From VFMC01 sp963791635 (GTDB taxonomy: Bacteria > Actinomycetota > Acidimicrobiia > Acidimicrobiales > Ilumatobacteraceae): a stretch of DNA of 64,000 nt. A model generated the notes under the pieces. It searched no databases and was not told the origin of the DNA. It was given only the letters and a program-made list of their open reading frames with translations. Where the stretch lies: positions 62,001-126,000 of the forward strand of contig CAWBTC010000017.1 in assembly GCA_963791635.1 (NCBI GenBank), in the 5' to 3' direction. This document shows, one piece after another, positions 1 through 8,367 of the stretch (the stretch's first letter is position 1; each line of letters starts with the position of its first letter). The position numbers and the translations under genes were made by a program.

Positions 1-553
1 CATCGTCGACGACCTCGCCAACGTGTTCGTCGCGAACAACCTGTCGGTGCTCGAACTGCTGCGCGCGCTGTTCAACCGCTCGGAGTTCTACACGCAAGGG
101 TCGACCCAGGGCCTGGTGCGAACCCCGACCGAGTGGGTCGTGGCGCTCCTGGTGCAGACCGGGTTGTCAGCAGCGACGATCAAGGTCTGGGACTACGGCG
201 ACAGCATGGGTCAGCGGATCTTCGATCCGCCGAACGTCGCCGGCTGGAAGGCCAACGGCTACTGGATGACCACCAGCGCGTTGAGCGGCCGGGCGAACCT
301 GGCGAAGAAGGTGGCGTCGTTGCTGCGACTCAACGGTGGGTTCGACAACCTGATCTTGATGTCGGTGGCGCAGTCGGTCGACCAGGTCGCCGCCTACTTC
401 GGCATCACGCTCTCGGCGATCAGCCGCCAGTCGCTGATCGATGCCCACCAGGCCGAGCGCATCGCCGCCAACGGCAGCAACAGCAAGGCGATCACCAACC
501 TGCTGGTGATGACGATGTTGACCGCAGAGATGAACGTGGCGAGCCCGGCATGA
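1..553 (+). CDS. DUF1800 family protein, C-terminal part
   Basis: This is the 3' end of a gene that begins before the window; the frame is open from base 2. About 184 residues are visible. They resemble the C-terminus of DUF1800 proteins, with RALFNRSEFYT near the start and the typical FDPPNVAGWKANGYWM motif in the middle. DUF1800 proteins are usually secreted and encoded directly upstream of DUF1501 proteins, and the next gene here is a DUF1501 gene. The biochemical function of the family is not established. The family call is good; the missing N-terminus prevents any statement about signal peptide or length. Confidence 0.85.
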   Translation, partial: IVDDLANVFVANNLSVLELLRALFNRSEFYTQGSTQGLVRTPTEWVVALLVQTGLSAATIKVWDYGDSMGQRIFDPPNVAGWKANGYWMTTSALSGRANLAKKVASLLRLNGGFDNLILMSVAQSVDQVAAYFGITLSAISRQSLIDAHQAERIAANGSNSKAITNLLVMTMLTAEMNVASPA

Positions 554-570
554 GCCCACGGCACCATCTG

Positions 571-606
571 CATCACCAGCGGCATCACCAGCGGCATCAC
601 CAGCGG
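571..606. repeat. 12-bp tandem repeat, 3 perfect copies
   Basis: The unit CATCACCAGCGG is repeated three times without mismatch at 571-582, 583-594 and 595-606. It lies 17 nt after the stop codon of the DUF1800 gene and before the DUF1501 ribosome binding site. Confidence 0.95.
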
Positions 607-645
607 CACGACCTGCGACACGACTGACACGAGGAAGGGCTGATC

Positions 646-3129
646 GTGCTCGATCCCGACATCTCCACCGAGGACGCGCTCGACCTCCTGTCTCGTCCCG
701 ACACCTGTGACGAGGCCGTCGGCCCGCGCGGCTGGACCCGACGCACGTTCCTGCAGGCCATCGGTGCCGGTGTGTTCGGTGGGGCTGCCGTGGGCACCAT
801 CGCCGGCGAGTTCTTCGGCGGCGACATCCCCGACGCCTGGGCCGGTACCCCGATCGGCGCCAACGACGGCATCGTCATCGTCGTCACCCTCTACGGGGGC
901 TACGACGGTCTCAACACGTTCGTGCCCTTCGGCGATGCGAACTACTACGCCCGTCGCTCCAACATCGCGATCCCGCAGAGCCAGGTGCTCGCGGTCAACG
1001 GCAGCGTCGGTTTCGCTCCGCAGCTCACCTACATGAAGGCGCTGTACGACGCTGGTCAGGTCGCCGCGATCCAGGGCACCGGCTATGCGAATCCCGACCT
1101 GTCGCACTTCACCTCGATGGCGATCTGGATGAACGGCCGATTTGGCAGTGGTCCGCCGTCCACCGGTTGGGTCGGCCGCTGGCTCGATGGACAGCCGGCC
1201 AGTACCGCTGACCTGGCCGCCGCATCGCTCGATTCGTCGGTGCCGTTGCACATGCAAGGTGAGGTTCGCCGCGCGGCCGGCATCCCGCCCAATGGCGGCA
1301 TGTTCGGCTTCGACAACTCGTCGGCCGACCAGCGCATGTATGCAGGACTACGCGCGATGTCGACCGTCACGGGCGGTCGAGGGGAGTTGTTCGACACGTT
1401 CAACGCGACGATGCGCCGCCAGCTCGACCTCGCCAACGAGGTCTCGCCCGCATTCCGTACGGCACTGCCGGGTGGCGGCGAGCTCACCCGTGAGCTGACG
1501 ATCGCGGCGCGCCTGATCAACGCGAACATGGGACTGCGCGTGTTCGACGTGTCCCGCGGTGGGTTCGACACCCACGACAACCAGAACAACGCACTGCCCG
1601 GCCTGCTGGTCGATCTCAACGCCGGTCTGCAGGCGTTCTTCGCGACCCTGCAGCCGCAATGGCAGAACCGAGTGACCATCCTGGTGATGTCCGAGTTCGG
1701 CCGCACCCCGGCGTCGAACGACTCGGGTGGCACCGATCACGGCACGTCGAACACCAGCTTCGTGATCGGCACGAACGTGCGCGGCGGCCTGTACGGCCAG
1801 ATGCCTTCGCTGACCACCCTCGACCGCAACGGTCGGATGCTGTCGTATGTCGACTTCCGCTGGATCTACGGCACGCTGCTCGATTCGTGGCTGGGGGGCG
1901 GTGCGACCACGATCCTGAACGGCGGCTACGAGAACCTCGGGTTCTTCCACGCCGGCCCAGGAGCGGCGTCACCGAACACCACACCGGTGGTGCTCGGTCC
2001 CTCCGTCGCCAGTGGCTTCGTCTCCACGGCACCCCAGCGAGTGTTCGACACGCGCGACGGCACCGGCGGGGCCAACGGCCGCACCACGCCGCTGCAGGCG
2101 GGGGAGGCGTGGGCGTTCCCATTCGCCGGTCTCCACGGCATCCCTTCCGACGCGACCGCCGTGGCGCTCAACCTCACCGCTGTCGACGCATCCGTGGCGA
2201 CCTACGTGTCGGTGTGGCCGGGCGGCACGCTGAAGCCGTTCACCGCCAACCTCAACCCGGTGCCCGGTCTGGCCGTGCCGAACCTCGTGATCGGCCAACT
2301 CGGCCCGGCCGGCACGCTGAGCTTCTACAACAACTCCGGCACCGTGAACCTCCTGGCCGACGTCGTCGGCTACTTCACGCCCTCGAGCAACCTCCGCCTC
2401 CGTGCCCTGACCCCGGCGCGCCTGCTCGACACCCGCGACGGCACCGGTGACGTGCTCGGCGCGGTCGCAGGTGGTTCGACGATCGATCTCAAGGTCACCG
2501 ACCGTGGTGGGGTGCCGGCCAATGCGAAGGCGGTGGCGCTCAACGTCACGGTCACCGAGCCGACATCGGGCAGCTTCCTCACCGTGTTCCCCGCAGGCGA
2601 CGGTCGTCCGCTGGCGTCGAGCGTGAACATGGTGCGCGGCCAGACGGTACCGAACATGGTGTTCGCGCGGGTCGGCACCGACGGCAAGGTCAGCATCTAC
2701 AACAACACCGGCACGGCACACGTGGTGGTCGACGTGGTCGCGGCGTTCGCCGACAACGCTCCCGGCCGTCTCGTCGCCGTGCAGCCCGCGCGCGTGCTCG
2801 ACACGCGCGAGGGCATCGGCGCACCGCTCGGCAAGGTGGGTCAGACGCCACTCGTGTTGAGGCTCACCGGCCAGGCCGGCATCCCCGGCTCGGGCGTGAG
2901 TGCAGTGTTGATGAACGTCACGGCAGTGATGCCCGACGACAACACCTTCATCACCGTGTATCCAACGGGCGGCGACCGCCCGCTGGCGTCGAACCTCAAC
3001 GTCGTGGCGGGACAGGTGATCCCGAACATGGTGCTCGCTCGGGTTGGCGCCGACGGATCGGTCGCGATCTACAACAACGCCGGATCGCTCGACCTCGTCG
3101 CCGACGTGATGGGCTACTTCACCGGCTGA
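646..3129 (+). CDS. Tat-exported DUF1501 protein with three C-terminal beta modules
   Basis: The 827-residue protein starts at GTG after an AGGAAGG-type ribosome binding site. Residues 28-65 form a twin-arginine signal (TRRTFLQ, hydrophobic stretch, AWA), so export is by Tat. Residues about 70-430 are a DUF1501 domain, a member of the alkaline phosphatase/sulfatase fold, with GGFDTHDNQ, SEFGRTP and GGTDHG motifs. From about residue 457 to the end there are three repeats of about 120 residues. Each begins with R(V/L)(F/L)DTR(D/E)G(T/I)G and ends with a D(V)VxYFT-like strand; similar modules occur on secreted actinobacterial proteins, probably for surface attachment. It pairs with the upstream DUF1800 gene. 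The substrate is unknown. Confidence 0.9.
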   Translation: MLDPDISTEDALDLLSRPDTCDEAVGPRGWTRRTFLQAIGAGVFGGAAVGTIAGEFFGGDIPDAWAGTPIGANDGIVIVVTLYGGYDGLNTFVPFGDANYYARRSNIAIPQSQVLAVNGSVGFAPQLTYMKALYDAGQVAAIQGTGYANPDLSHFTSMAIWMNGRFGSGPPSTGWVGRWLDGQPASTADLAAASLDSSVPLHMQGEVRRAAGIPPNGGMFGFDNSSADQRMYAGLRAMSTVTGGRGELFDTFNATMRRQLDLANEVSPAFRTALPGGGELTRELTIAARLINANMGLRVFDVSRGGFDTHDNQNNALPGLLVDLNAGLQAFFATLQPQWQNRVTILVMSEFGRTPASNDSGGTDHGTSNTSFVIGTNVRGGLYGQMPSLTTLDRNGRMLSYVDFRWIYGTLLDSWLGGGATTILNGGYENLGFFHAGPGAASPNTTPVVLGPSVASGFVSTAPQRVFDTRDGTGGANGRTTPLQAGEAWAFPFAGLHGIPSDATAVALNLTAVDASVATYVSVWPGGTLKPFTANLNPVPGLAVPNLVIGQLGPAGTLSFYNNSGTVNLLADVVGYFTPSSNLRLRALTPARLLDTRDGTGDVLGAVAGGSTIDLKVTDRGGVPANAKAVALNVTVTEPTSGSFLTVFPAGDGRPLASSVNMVRGQTVPNMVFARVGTDGKVSIYNNTGTAHVVVDVVAAFADNAPGRLVAVQPARVLDTREGIGAPLGKVGQTPLVLRLTGQAGIPGSGVSAVLMNVTAVMPDDNTFITVYPTGGDRPLASNLNVVAGQVIPNMVLARVGADGSVAIYNNAGSLDLVADVMGYFTG

Positions 3130-3156
3130 CAGCAGAGGGAGCTGGCGCGCCTGGTG

Positions 3157-3178
3157 TCAGCGCGGCGTCAGCGCGGCG
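3157..3178. repeat. 11-bp tandem repeat containing a stop codon
   Basis: TCAGCGCGGCG occurs twice in direct tandem (3157-3167, 3168-3178). The minus-strand stop codon of the ThuA-like gene (3168-3170) is the first three bases of copy two, so copy one duplicates it downstream. Confidence 0.95.
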
Positions 3179-3983
3179 ACGACTCGGCGACGAAACCGAT
3201 TGCGTTGTCGATCAACCTGCGCACGTGCTCGTCGGCATAGCTGCTCGGTCCGTCGCCCGGTTGCAGGTACACGATGCGGGATCGCTCCACCGTGTGCGTC
3301 CACCCGACGAGATCGGGTCCGGCGGGGTGGCTCCATCCCTCCCGCGAGTTCCGTCGGCCGCGGATCGCCTCGTCGGCGGAGAAGAAGTGATCGTCGGTCA
3401 TCGGGTGCGTGGTGCGCAGCAACGGCGTCATTCCTGGCGCAACCGGTGGGATCAGGTACAGCTCGTCATGCACCTCGAATGTGGGTGGGATGCCGGCGCA
3501 CACCGGGTGGTCGGGCGCCAGCACCTCGATGGTGTGGTCGACGTCGAGCAGGTATCCGGAGTCGGGCCACTGCTGGCCCCACAGCTCGCCGGCCGCGTAA
3601 TGGAAGCGGGCACCGACGATCTCTGCGTACCGGTGCCATGTGGGCCAGGAGGCCATCGCGTGGTGGAGGAAGACCATCCCCACGCCGCCTGCGAGCAGGG
3701 CCTCGAACCCGCGGATCAGCTCGTCGCTCGGCGCCACGAGCTCGAGGGGCGGGTCGCCACGGGTGAACGCGAGACCGGGCATGTCGTAGAACACGATCGC
3801 ATCCACGCCGTCGAGCATGTCGCTCGCCAATCGATCGGGGTGAAGACGGCCCTGGGCCTCCGGGTGTTCGACATGTTCGTAGACGATCGAGCCGGTCTCG
3901 ACGAGCGAGTCGAACAGTGCAACGAACGGCTCGCGCTCGAACGGATGCCCTTTGGTGACGAGCAGGACTCGGTTCACGGTCAC
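3168..3983 (-). CDS. ThuA-like protein
   Basis: The 271-residue protein has a ThuA-like (glutamine amidotransferase-like) fold: an N-terminal strand RVLLVTKGHPF, the segment VFLHHAMASWPTW, and the family region ending in FEVHDELYLIP. ThuA family members are linked to trehalose and other carbohydrate metabolism, but the reaction is undefined. The GTG start at 3983 overlaps the stop of the DoxX-like gene by four bases (GTGA), so the two are probably translationally coupled. The frame stays open far upstream, but that part is a shadow of the DoxX gene. The exact substrate cannot be inferred. Confidence 0.8.
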   Translation of the reverse strand: MTVNRVLLVTKGHPFEREPFVALFDSLVETGSIVYEHVEHPEAQGRLHPDRLASDMLDGVDAIVFYDMPGLAFTRGDPPLELVAPSDELIRGFEALLAGGVGMVFLHHAMASWPTWHRYAEIVGARFHYAAGELWGQQWPDSGYLLDVDHTIEVLAPDHPVCAGIPPTFEVHDELYLIPPVAPGMTPLLRTTHPMTDDHFFSADEAIRGRRNSREGWSHPAGPDLVGWTHTVERSRIVYLQPGDGPSSYADEHVRRLIDNAIGFVAESSPR

Positions 3984-4387
3984 TCCGAGGCACTCGGTCG
4001 CCGCTCGCGGGCGACCTTCCACGCAAGCCAGATCAGCGGCAGCTGGAACGGCAGCCGCAGCCACGCGGCAGCGGCAGAGTCGAAGGGCGGGTCCATCTCC
4101 CGCATTCCGCCGTCGAGCGCGGCCTGGATGTTGGCGGGGTAGACGCCGACGAACGTTGCGAGCGCGAACCATCCACCGGGCCGGCGCGTACGCGGCATGG
4201 CGATCAGCACCGCGGCAGCGAGTTCCGCCACGCCGCTGAGGTGTGTGATCAACCGGGCAGAGCCGGGCATCCACTTCGGGACGAGCGGGTCGAAGAACTC
4301 GGGCTTCGCGAAGTGCGCGATGCCGGCACCACCGAGGATCGCGACGAGCGCGATCGCTGCGGGGGACGGGAGGGAGGAGCGACGCAT
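3980..4387 (-). CDS. DoxX-like membrane protein
   Basis: This 135-residue protein has four predicted membrane helices: residues about 8-24, 43-62, 70-92 and 108-124. The composition and the segment LSGVAELAAAVLI are typical of the DoxX/DoxD-like family, small membrane proteins connected in some bacteria with thiosulfate or quinone redox chemistry and in others with unknown roles. The start MRRSSLPSP is chosen because upstream codons in the same frame run through a tandem repeat. It is the first gene of a two-gene unit with the ThuA-like gene. Confidence 0.7.
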   Translation of the reverse strand: MRRSSLPSPAAIALVAILGGAGIAHFAKPEFFDPLVPKWMPGSARLITHLSGVAELAAAVLIAMPRTRRPGGWFALATFVGVYPANIQAALDGGMREMDPPFDSAAAAWLRLPFQLPLIWLAWKVARERRPSASE

Positions 4388-4442
4388 GGTGTCACGGTAC
4401 GGGGAGTGGGAACACGGTGCCCGATCGTGCGGTTGCTCCGAC

Positions 4443-4482
4443 GATGCAACTCGATGCAACTCGATGCAACTCGATGCAACTC
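4443..4482. repeat. 10-bp tandem repeat, 4 copies
   Basis: GATGCAACTC is repeated four times perfectly in the 161-bp gap between the ABC permease stop (4549) and the DoxX-like start (4387). No gene is seen in this gap. The position would fit an upstream regulatory region of the DoxX/ThuA unit or simple slippage expansion. Confidence 0.95.
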
Positions 4483-4548
4483 GCCGTTGTGGCCTGGCAC
4501 CGTTGTGCTCATGCGGAGTCGGCGCTCGTCGTCGTGAGTCGGTGCGGT

Positions 4549-5379
4549 TCAGCTTCTGCGGTAGCGGGCGATCGCGATCGGGGACATCACGGCGATGATC
4601 GCCAGCGACCAGATGATCGAGGCCGTGACGGGTCCGGCCGTCTCGCCTCCCAGCATCAGCGCACGCGCCGCCTCCGTGGTCTTGCTGACCGGCTGACGGA
4701 CCGCCCACCACTCCAGCCAACTCGGCATGGTGCGCGGGTCGACGAATGCGTTCGAAGCGAACACCAACGGCGCGAGGAGCGGGAAGGCCGCGGCTTGTGC
4801 CGCCTCGCCGTTCGGGACGCTGAGCCCGATCAGCACGAAGATCGACGCGAGCGCCACCCCGAACAGCACGAGCACACCGATCCCCCCGGCGACCGCGAGC
4901 ACGTTGGTGTGGGTGCGGAAGCCGACGATCATGCCGATGCCGACCATCAACAGGATGATTGCCACGTTGCGAACGGTGTCGGCGAGCACGCGACCGCCCA
5001 GCACAGCGGACCGCGCCATCGGCAACGATCTGAGGCGTTCGAGCAGGCCCTTGCCCTTGTCATCGGCGAGGCCCACGGCGGTGTTGATCGCACCGAACGA
5101 CACGGTCTGGACGAAGATGCCGGGCATCAGGTAGTCGACGTAATCGCGGCCGGGGATCTGGATCGCCCCGCCGAACACGTAGCGGAACATGAGGACGAAG
5201 ATCACCGGCTGGACGAGCGAGAACACCAACACCTGCGGCACCCGGCGCATGCCGGTCAGGTTGCGACCGGTCATCGCGAGGGTGTCGCGGATGGCCCAGC
5301 CGATGCCGCCGCCGGATGTGGCCGCCGCCGGGCGGAACGACGGGTTGGTCGAGGCGAGTGTGGATTGGGTGGTGCTCAT
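4549..5379 (-). CDS. ABC-2 type transporter permease, DrrB-like
   Basis: The 276-residue integral membrane protein has about six hydrophobic segments and the ABC-2 permease pattern LMPGIFVQTV in its middle, as in the daunorubicin/drug exporter permease DrrB. It should form the membrane channel with the ATPase encoded just upstream; its ATG overlaps that gene's stop by four bases (ATGA). The cargo (lipid, antibiotic or other hydrophobic compound) cannot be told. A MarR regulator is encoded divergently from the unit. Confidence 0.88.
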   Translation of the reverse strand: MSTTQSTLASTNPSFRPAAATSGGGIGWAIRDTLAMTGRNLTGMRRVPQVLVFSLVQPVIFVLMFRYVFGGAIQIPGRDYVDYLMPGIFVQTVSFGAINTAVGLADDKGKGLLERLRSLPMARSAVLGGRVLADTVRNVAIILLMVGIGMIVGFRTHTNVLAVAGGIGVLVLFGVALASIFVLIGLSVPNGEAAQAAAFPLLAPLVFASNAFVDPRTMPSWLEWWAVRQPVSKTTEAARALMLGGETAGPVTASIIWSLAIIAVMSPIAIARYRRS

Positions 5380-6338
5380 GAGCGGGTTCCCGTCAGGCTG
5401 ATGAAGACATCGTCGAGGGTCGGTTCGTGGAGATCGATGCGACCGACCTCGAGGTTGTTCGTGTGGAGCGCGTTGAGCACGTCGCGCACGGTGGCCGCGC
5501 CTCCCCGCAGCGGGATGCTGACGGTCGTCTCGTCGTCGATGGGCCGAAACGCTCCGAAGTCGCCGAGTACGTGTGCGGCCCGAACGGCGAGCGCTGCCTC
5601 GCGGAACGACAGGGCCACGGTGGTCTCTCCGAGCGTCGACTTCAGCTCGGCGGAAGTGCCCTCGGCAACGACGAGGCCGTGGTCGATCACCACGATCCGG
5701 TCGGCCAACCGGTCGGCCTCCTCCAGGTACTGCGTGGTGAGCAACACGGTGGTGCCGTCGGAGACCAGCGAGGAGATGACATCCCAGAGGTCCTGACGGC
5801 TGGCCGGATCGAGACCCGTGGTCGGCTCGTCGAGGAGCAGCACCGGCGGATGGGTCACCAATGCTGCCGCGAGGTCGAGTCGGCGGCGCATCCCGCCCGA
5901 GTAGGTGCGTACGGTGCGGTTCGCCGCGTCGCTGAGATGGAACTGGTCGAGCAGTTCGGTGGCACGCTCGGCAGCGGTCGACTTCGCGAGGTGGTTCAGC
6001 CGGCCGACGAGCGTGATGTTCTCGTGGCCGGTGAGGTTCTCGTCGACCGCGGCGAACTGACCGGCGAGGCCGATTCGACGCCGTACCTCGTGGGGATGGG
6101 CCGCGACATCGATGCCGGCCACCTCCGCTCGTCCCGATGTGGGCCGCAGGATGGTGGTGAGGATGCGCACCGCGGTGGTCTTTCCGGCGCCGTTCGGGCC
6201 GAGCAGGCCGAGGACCGTGCCGGTGGGGACCTCGAACGACACGCCGTGCAGTGCGTGGACATCGCCGTAGTGCTTCACGAGCGTGTCGGCCACGATCGCA
6301 GATCGACCGGATCCACGGGAGGCGGGGGTGATGGACAT
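5376..6338 (-). CDS. ABC transporter ATP-binding protein, DrrA-like
   Basis: The 320-residue ATPase has Walker A (GPNGAGKTT), signature (YSGGMRRRL), Walker B (LLLDEPTTGLD) and an H-loop-like Q replacement in LLTTQYLEEADRLADR, which is characteristic of the DrrA/drug resistance subfamily. The C-terminal about 80 residues form the DrrA extension. The start MSITPAS at 6338 is preferred over upstream in-frame codons because these would run across the probable operator. It is the first gene of a two-gene exporter operon with the DrrB-like permease. Confidence 0.92.
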   Translation of the reverse strand: MSITPASRGSGRSAIVADTLVKHYGDVHALHGVSFEVPTGTVLGLLGPNGAGKTTAVRILTTILRPTSGRAEVAGIDVAAHPHEVRRRIGLAGQFAAVDENLTGHENITLVGRLNHLAKSTAAERATELLDQFHLSDAANRTVRTYSGGMRRRLDLAAALVTHPPVLLLDEPTTGLDPASRQDLWDVISSLVSDGTTVLLTTQYLEEADRLADRIVVIDHGLVVAEGTSAELKSTLGETTVALSFREAALAVRAAHVLGDFGAFRPIDDETTVSIPLRGGAATVRDVLNALHTNNLEVGRIDLHEPTLDDVFISLTGTRS

Positions 6339-6357
6339 GTGGTTCACCTTACCCGAT

Positions 6358-6375
6358 GGTTGAGTCAGACCAACC
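6358..6375. promoter_or_regulatory. Candidate MarR operator
   Basis: An imperfect palindrome GGTTGAGTCAGACCAACC lies in the 83-bp gap between the divergent exporter operon and the marR gene. A second partial inverted repeat (TGAG..AGAC with GTCTCA at 6379-6384) follows. The position is typical for autoregulation by MarR proteins; binding is inferred. Confidence 0.45.
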
Positions 6376-6421
6376 TTTGTCTCAGGTGAACATCCCTCGA
6401 GCATCTCGGTACACTGCCCTC

Positions 6422-6880
6422 ATGACCGGGCGCGATGACGAGATGCTCTGGGCGCGCCTGATGACCTTGTTCGCCACAGCGCGCAACTCGATGTTCGCCA
6501 TCCTCGCCCGACACGACCTCACCCCACCCCACGGGTTCGCCATCTCGATGCTCGACGGCGGGCCGATGCGGATGAGCGACATGGCCGTCCGGATGACCTG
6601 CGACGCGTCGTACATCACCGCCGTGGTCGACCGTCTCGAAGAGGCGGGTCTGGCCGAGCGGCGCACGAGCCCCACCGACCGGCGGGTGAAGGAGATCGCG
6701 CTCACGCCCGCAGGCGAGCACGTGGCTGCCGAGGTGCGACGTGCGATGGACGAGCCTCCGTCGGCCATCGACCGGCTCGGCCCGACAGAGCTGCGCACGC
6801 TCTCGACGTTGATGGCGAAAGTGGTGCCCGACCACGAGGTCATCCGGGACGCCTTCCGCATGCCACCACCCCGTGTCTGA
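6422..6880 (+). CDS. MarR family transcriptional regulator
   Basis: The 152-residue protein is a typical MarR winged helix. The recognition region MSDMAVRMTCDASYITAVVDRLEEAGL (split over residues about 52-78) is followed by the wing with RRTSPTDRRVKEIALT. Residues 120-152 complete the dimerisation helices. It is transcribed divergently from the DrrAB-like exporter and likely represses it in response to a small ligand. The ATG at 6422 is chosen because the earlier in-frame codons overlap the shared promoter region. Confidence 0.9.
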   Translation: MTGRDDEMLWARLMTLFATARNSMFAILARHDLTPPHGFAISMLDGGPMRMSDMAVRMTCDASYITAVVDRLEEAGLAERRTSPTDRRVKEIALTPAGEHVAAEVRRAMDEPPSAIDRLGPTELRTLSTLMAKVVPDHEVIRDAFRMPPPRV

Positions 6881-6935
6881 TCGTGATGCGGCACACACGT
6901 TCGTCCTGATCGCCCATGCCAGCCATGCCGCCCAT

Positions 6936-6985
6936 GCCAGCACCGCACGATGACGCCTGCCACGCCAGCACCGCACGGTGACGCC
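6936..6985. repeat. 22-bp direct repeat, 2 copies
   Basis: GCCAGCACCGCACGATGACG and the next two bases occur at 6936-6957 and again, with one mismatch (A to G), at 6964-6985. The repeat lies 56 nt after the marR stop and runs into the first codons of the MFS gene, so the apparent N-terminus of that protein may be repeat-derived. Confidence 0.9.
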
Positions 6986-8347
6986 GTGACTGCGGCAGCC
7001 CGCTCGACTCCGGCCGTCGACGGGGTCCGCATCTTCCGGCTCCTGCTCGCCAATGCACTCCTGGGCAGCGTGATGAGCAGCTTCGTGTGGTTCGCGCTCA
7101 CGTTCTGGACCTACCTCGAGACCCGCTCGGTGATCGCGACCTCGGTGATCGGGGGCGGCTTCGCCGTGGCGTCCGCACTGTTCGGCATGCTCTTCGGCAC
7201 CTACGTCGACCACCACCGGAAGCACACGGCGATGGTGCTCGCCTCGGGATCGGCGCTGCTGTGCTTCGCACTGGCCGCGCTGCAGTACGCACTCGTCCCG
7301 AACGACGACATGCATCGGCTGTCGAGCCCGCACTTCTGGCTCTTCGTGACGCTGATCCTCTCCGGTTCCGTGGTGGGCAACCTTCGTGGCATCGCGCTGT
7401 CGACCACCGTCACCCTGCTCGTCCCCGACCAGCGACGCGACCGGGCCAATGGGATGATCGGCACGGTGATGGGCATCTCGTTCACGCTCACCTCGGTGCT
7501 CAGCGGCCTCGTGATCGGCCGACTCGGCATGGGATGGGCGATGGTCATCGCCGTGTCGTTCACGGCACTCTCGCTCGCACATCTGCTGACGATCCAGGTG
7601 CCCGAAGAACGGCCGGCGAGCGCCCACAGCGCAGACGGTGAACGAGCCCCGTTGATGGATGTCCGCGGCGCGGCCGGTGCCATCCGGGCTGTGCCGGGCC
7701 TCGCCGGCTTGATCGGCTTTGCGGCGTGCAACAACCTGCTCGGCGGTGTGTTCATGTCGCTGATGGACGCCTACGGCCTCTCACTGATGTCGGTGGAAGC
7801 CTGGGGCGTGATGTTCGCAGTGCTCAGCCTGGCGTTCATCGTCGGCGGGATCGTGGTCACGCGCCGCGGGCTCGGCTCGCGCCCGCTGCGGGTGGTGCTG
7901 GTCTGCAACCTCGTCAACTGGAGCGTGTGCGCGGTGTTCACCGTGCAGGCATCGGTGGCACTCCTCGCGGGCGGCATGCTCGTGTGGCTCGCGCTCGTTC
8001 CGGTGATCGAAGCCGCCGAGCAGACCGTGCTCCAGCGCGTGGTGCCGTTCGAACTGCAGGGACGCGTGCTCGGATTCGCCCAGACGATCGAGAACGCGGC
8101 CGCGCCGGTGACCGCGTTCTTGATCGGGCCGATCGCTCAGTTGGTCGTGATCCCGTTCATGACCGACGGCGCCGGGGCGGATGCGATCGGGGGTTGGTTC
8201 GGCACGGGTGACGCGCGCGGGATCGCGCTGATCTTCACCGTCGCCGGCCTGGTGGGTGTCGTGGCCACGCTCGTCGCCAGCGCCTCTCGGTGGTACCGGG
8301 CGATCACCGTCGCTGCCCAGGAGGCTGCGCCGGTCGTCGTCGGCTGA
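6950..8347 (+). CDS. MFS transporter
   Basis: The protein of 465 residues (453 from the alternative GTG at 6986) has about 12 membrane helices and the major facilitator loop 2-3 motif variant GTYVDHHRKHTAM. The second half contains LQRVVPFELQGRVLG, a loop typical of the macrolide/tetracycline-type efflux branch (MFS_3). It probably exports a small molecule, but the substrate is unknown. It follows marR in the same direction with a 69-bp gap and could share its control. The first 12 residues come from a direct repeat, so the GTG at 6986 may be the true start. Confidence 0.85.
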   Translation: MTPATPAPHGDAVTAAARSTPAVDGVRIFRLLLANALLGSVMSSFVWFALTFWTYLETRSVIATSVIGGGFAVASALFGMLFGTYVDHHRKHTAMVLASGSALLCFALAALQYALVPNDDMHRLSSPHFWLFVTLILSGSVVGNLRGIALSTTVTLLVPDQRRDRANGMIGTVMGISFTLTSVLSGLVIGRLGMGWAMVIAVSFTALSLAHLLTIQVPEERPASAHSADGERAPLMDVRGAAGAIRAVPGLAGLIGFAACNNLLGGVFMSLMDAYGLSLMSVEAWGVMFAVLSLAFIVGGIVVTRRGLGSRPLRVVLVCNLVNWSVCAVFTVQASVALLAGGMLVWLALVPVIEAAEQTVLQRVVPFELQGRVLGFAQTIENAAAPVTAFLIGPIAQLVVIPFMTDGAGADAIGGWFGTGDARGIALIFTVAGLVGVVATLVASASRWYRAITVAAQEAAPVVVG

Positions 8348-8367
8348 GCGACGACCGCGCCGGGGCG

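Noticed and set aside
571..606. Short repeats as a possible CRISPR array
   Set aside because: The units are adjacent without spacers, only 8-22 bp long and different at each locus; no cas gene is present.
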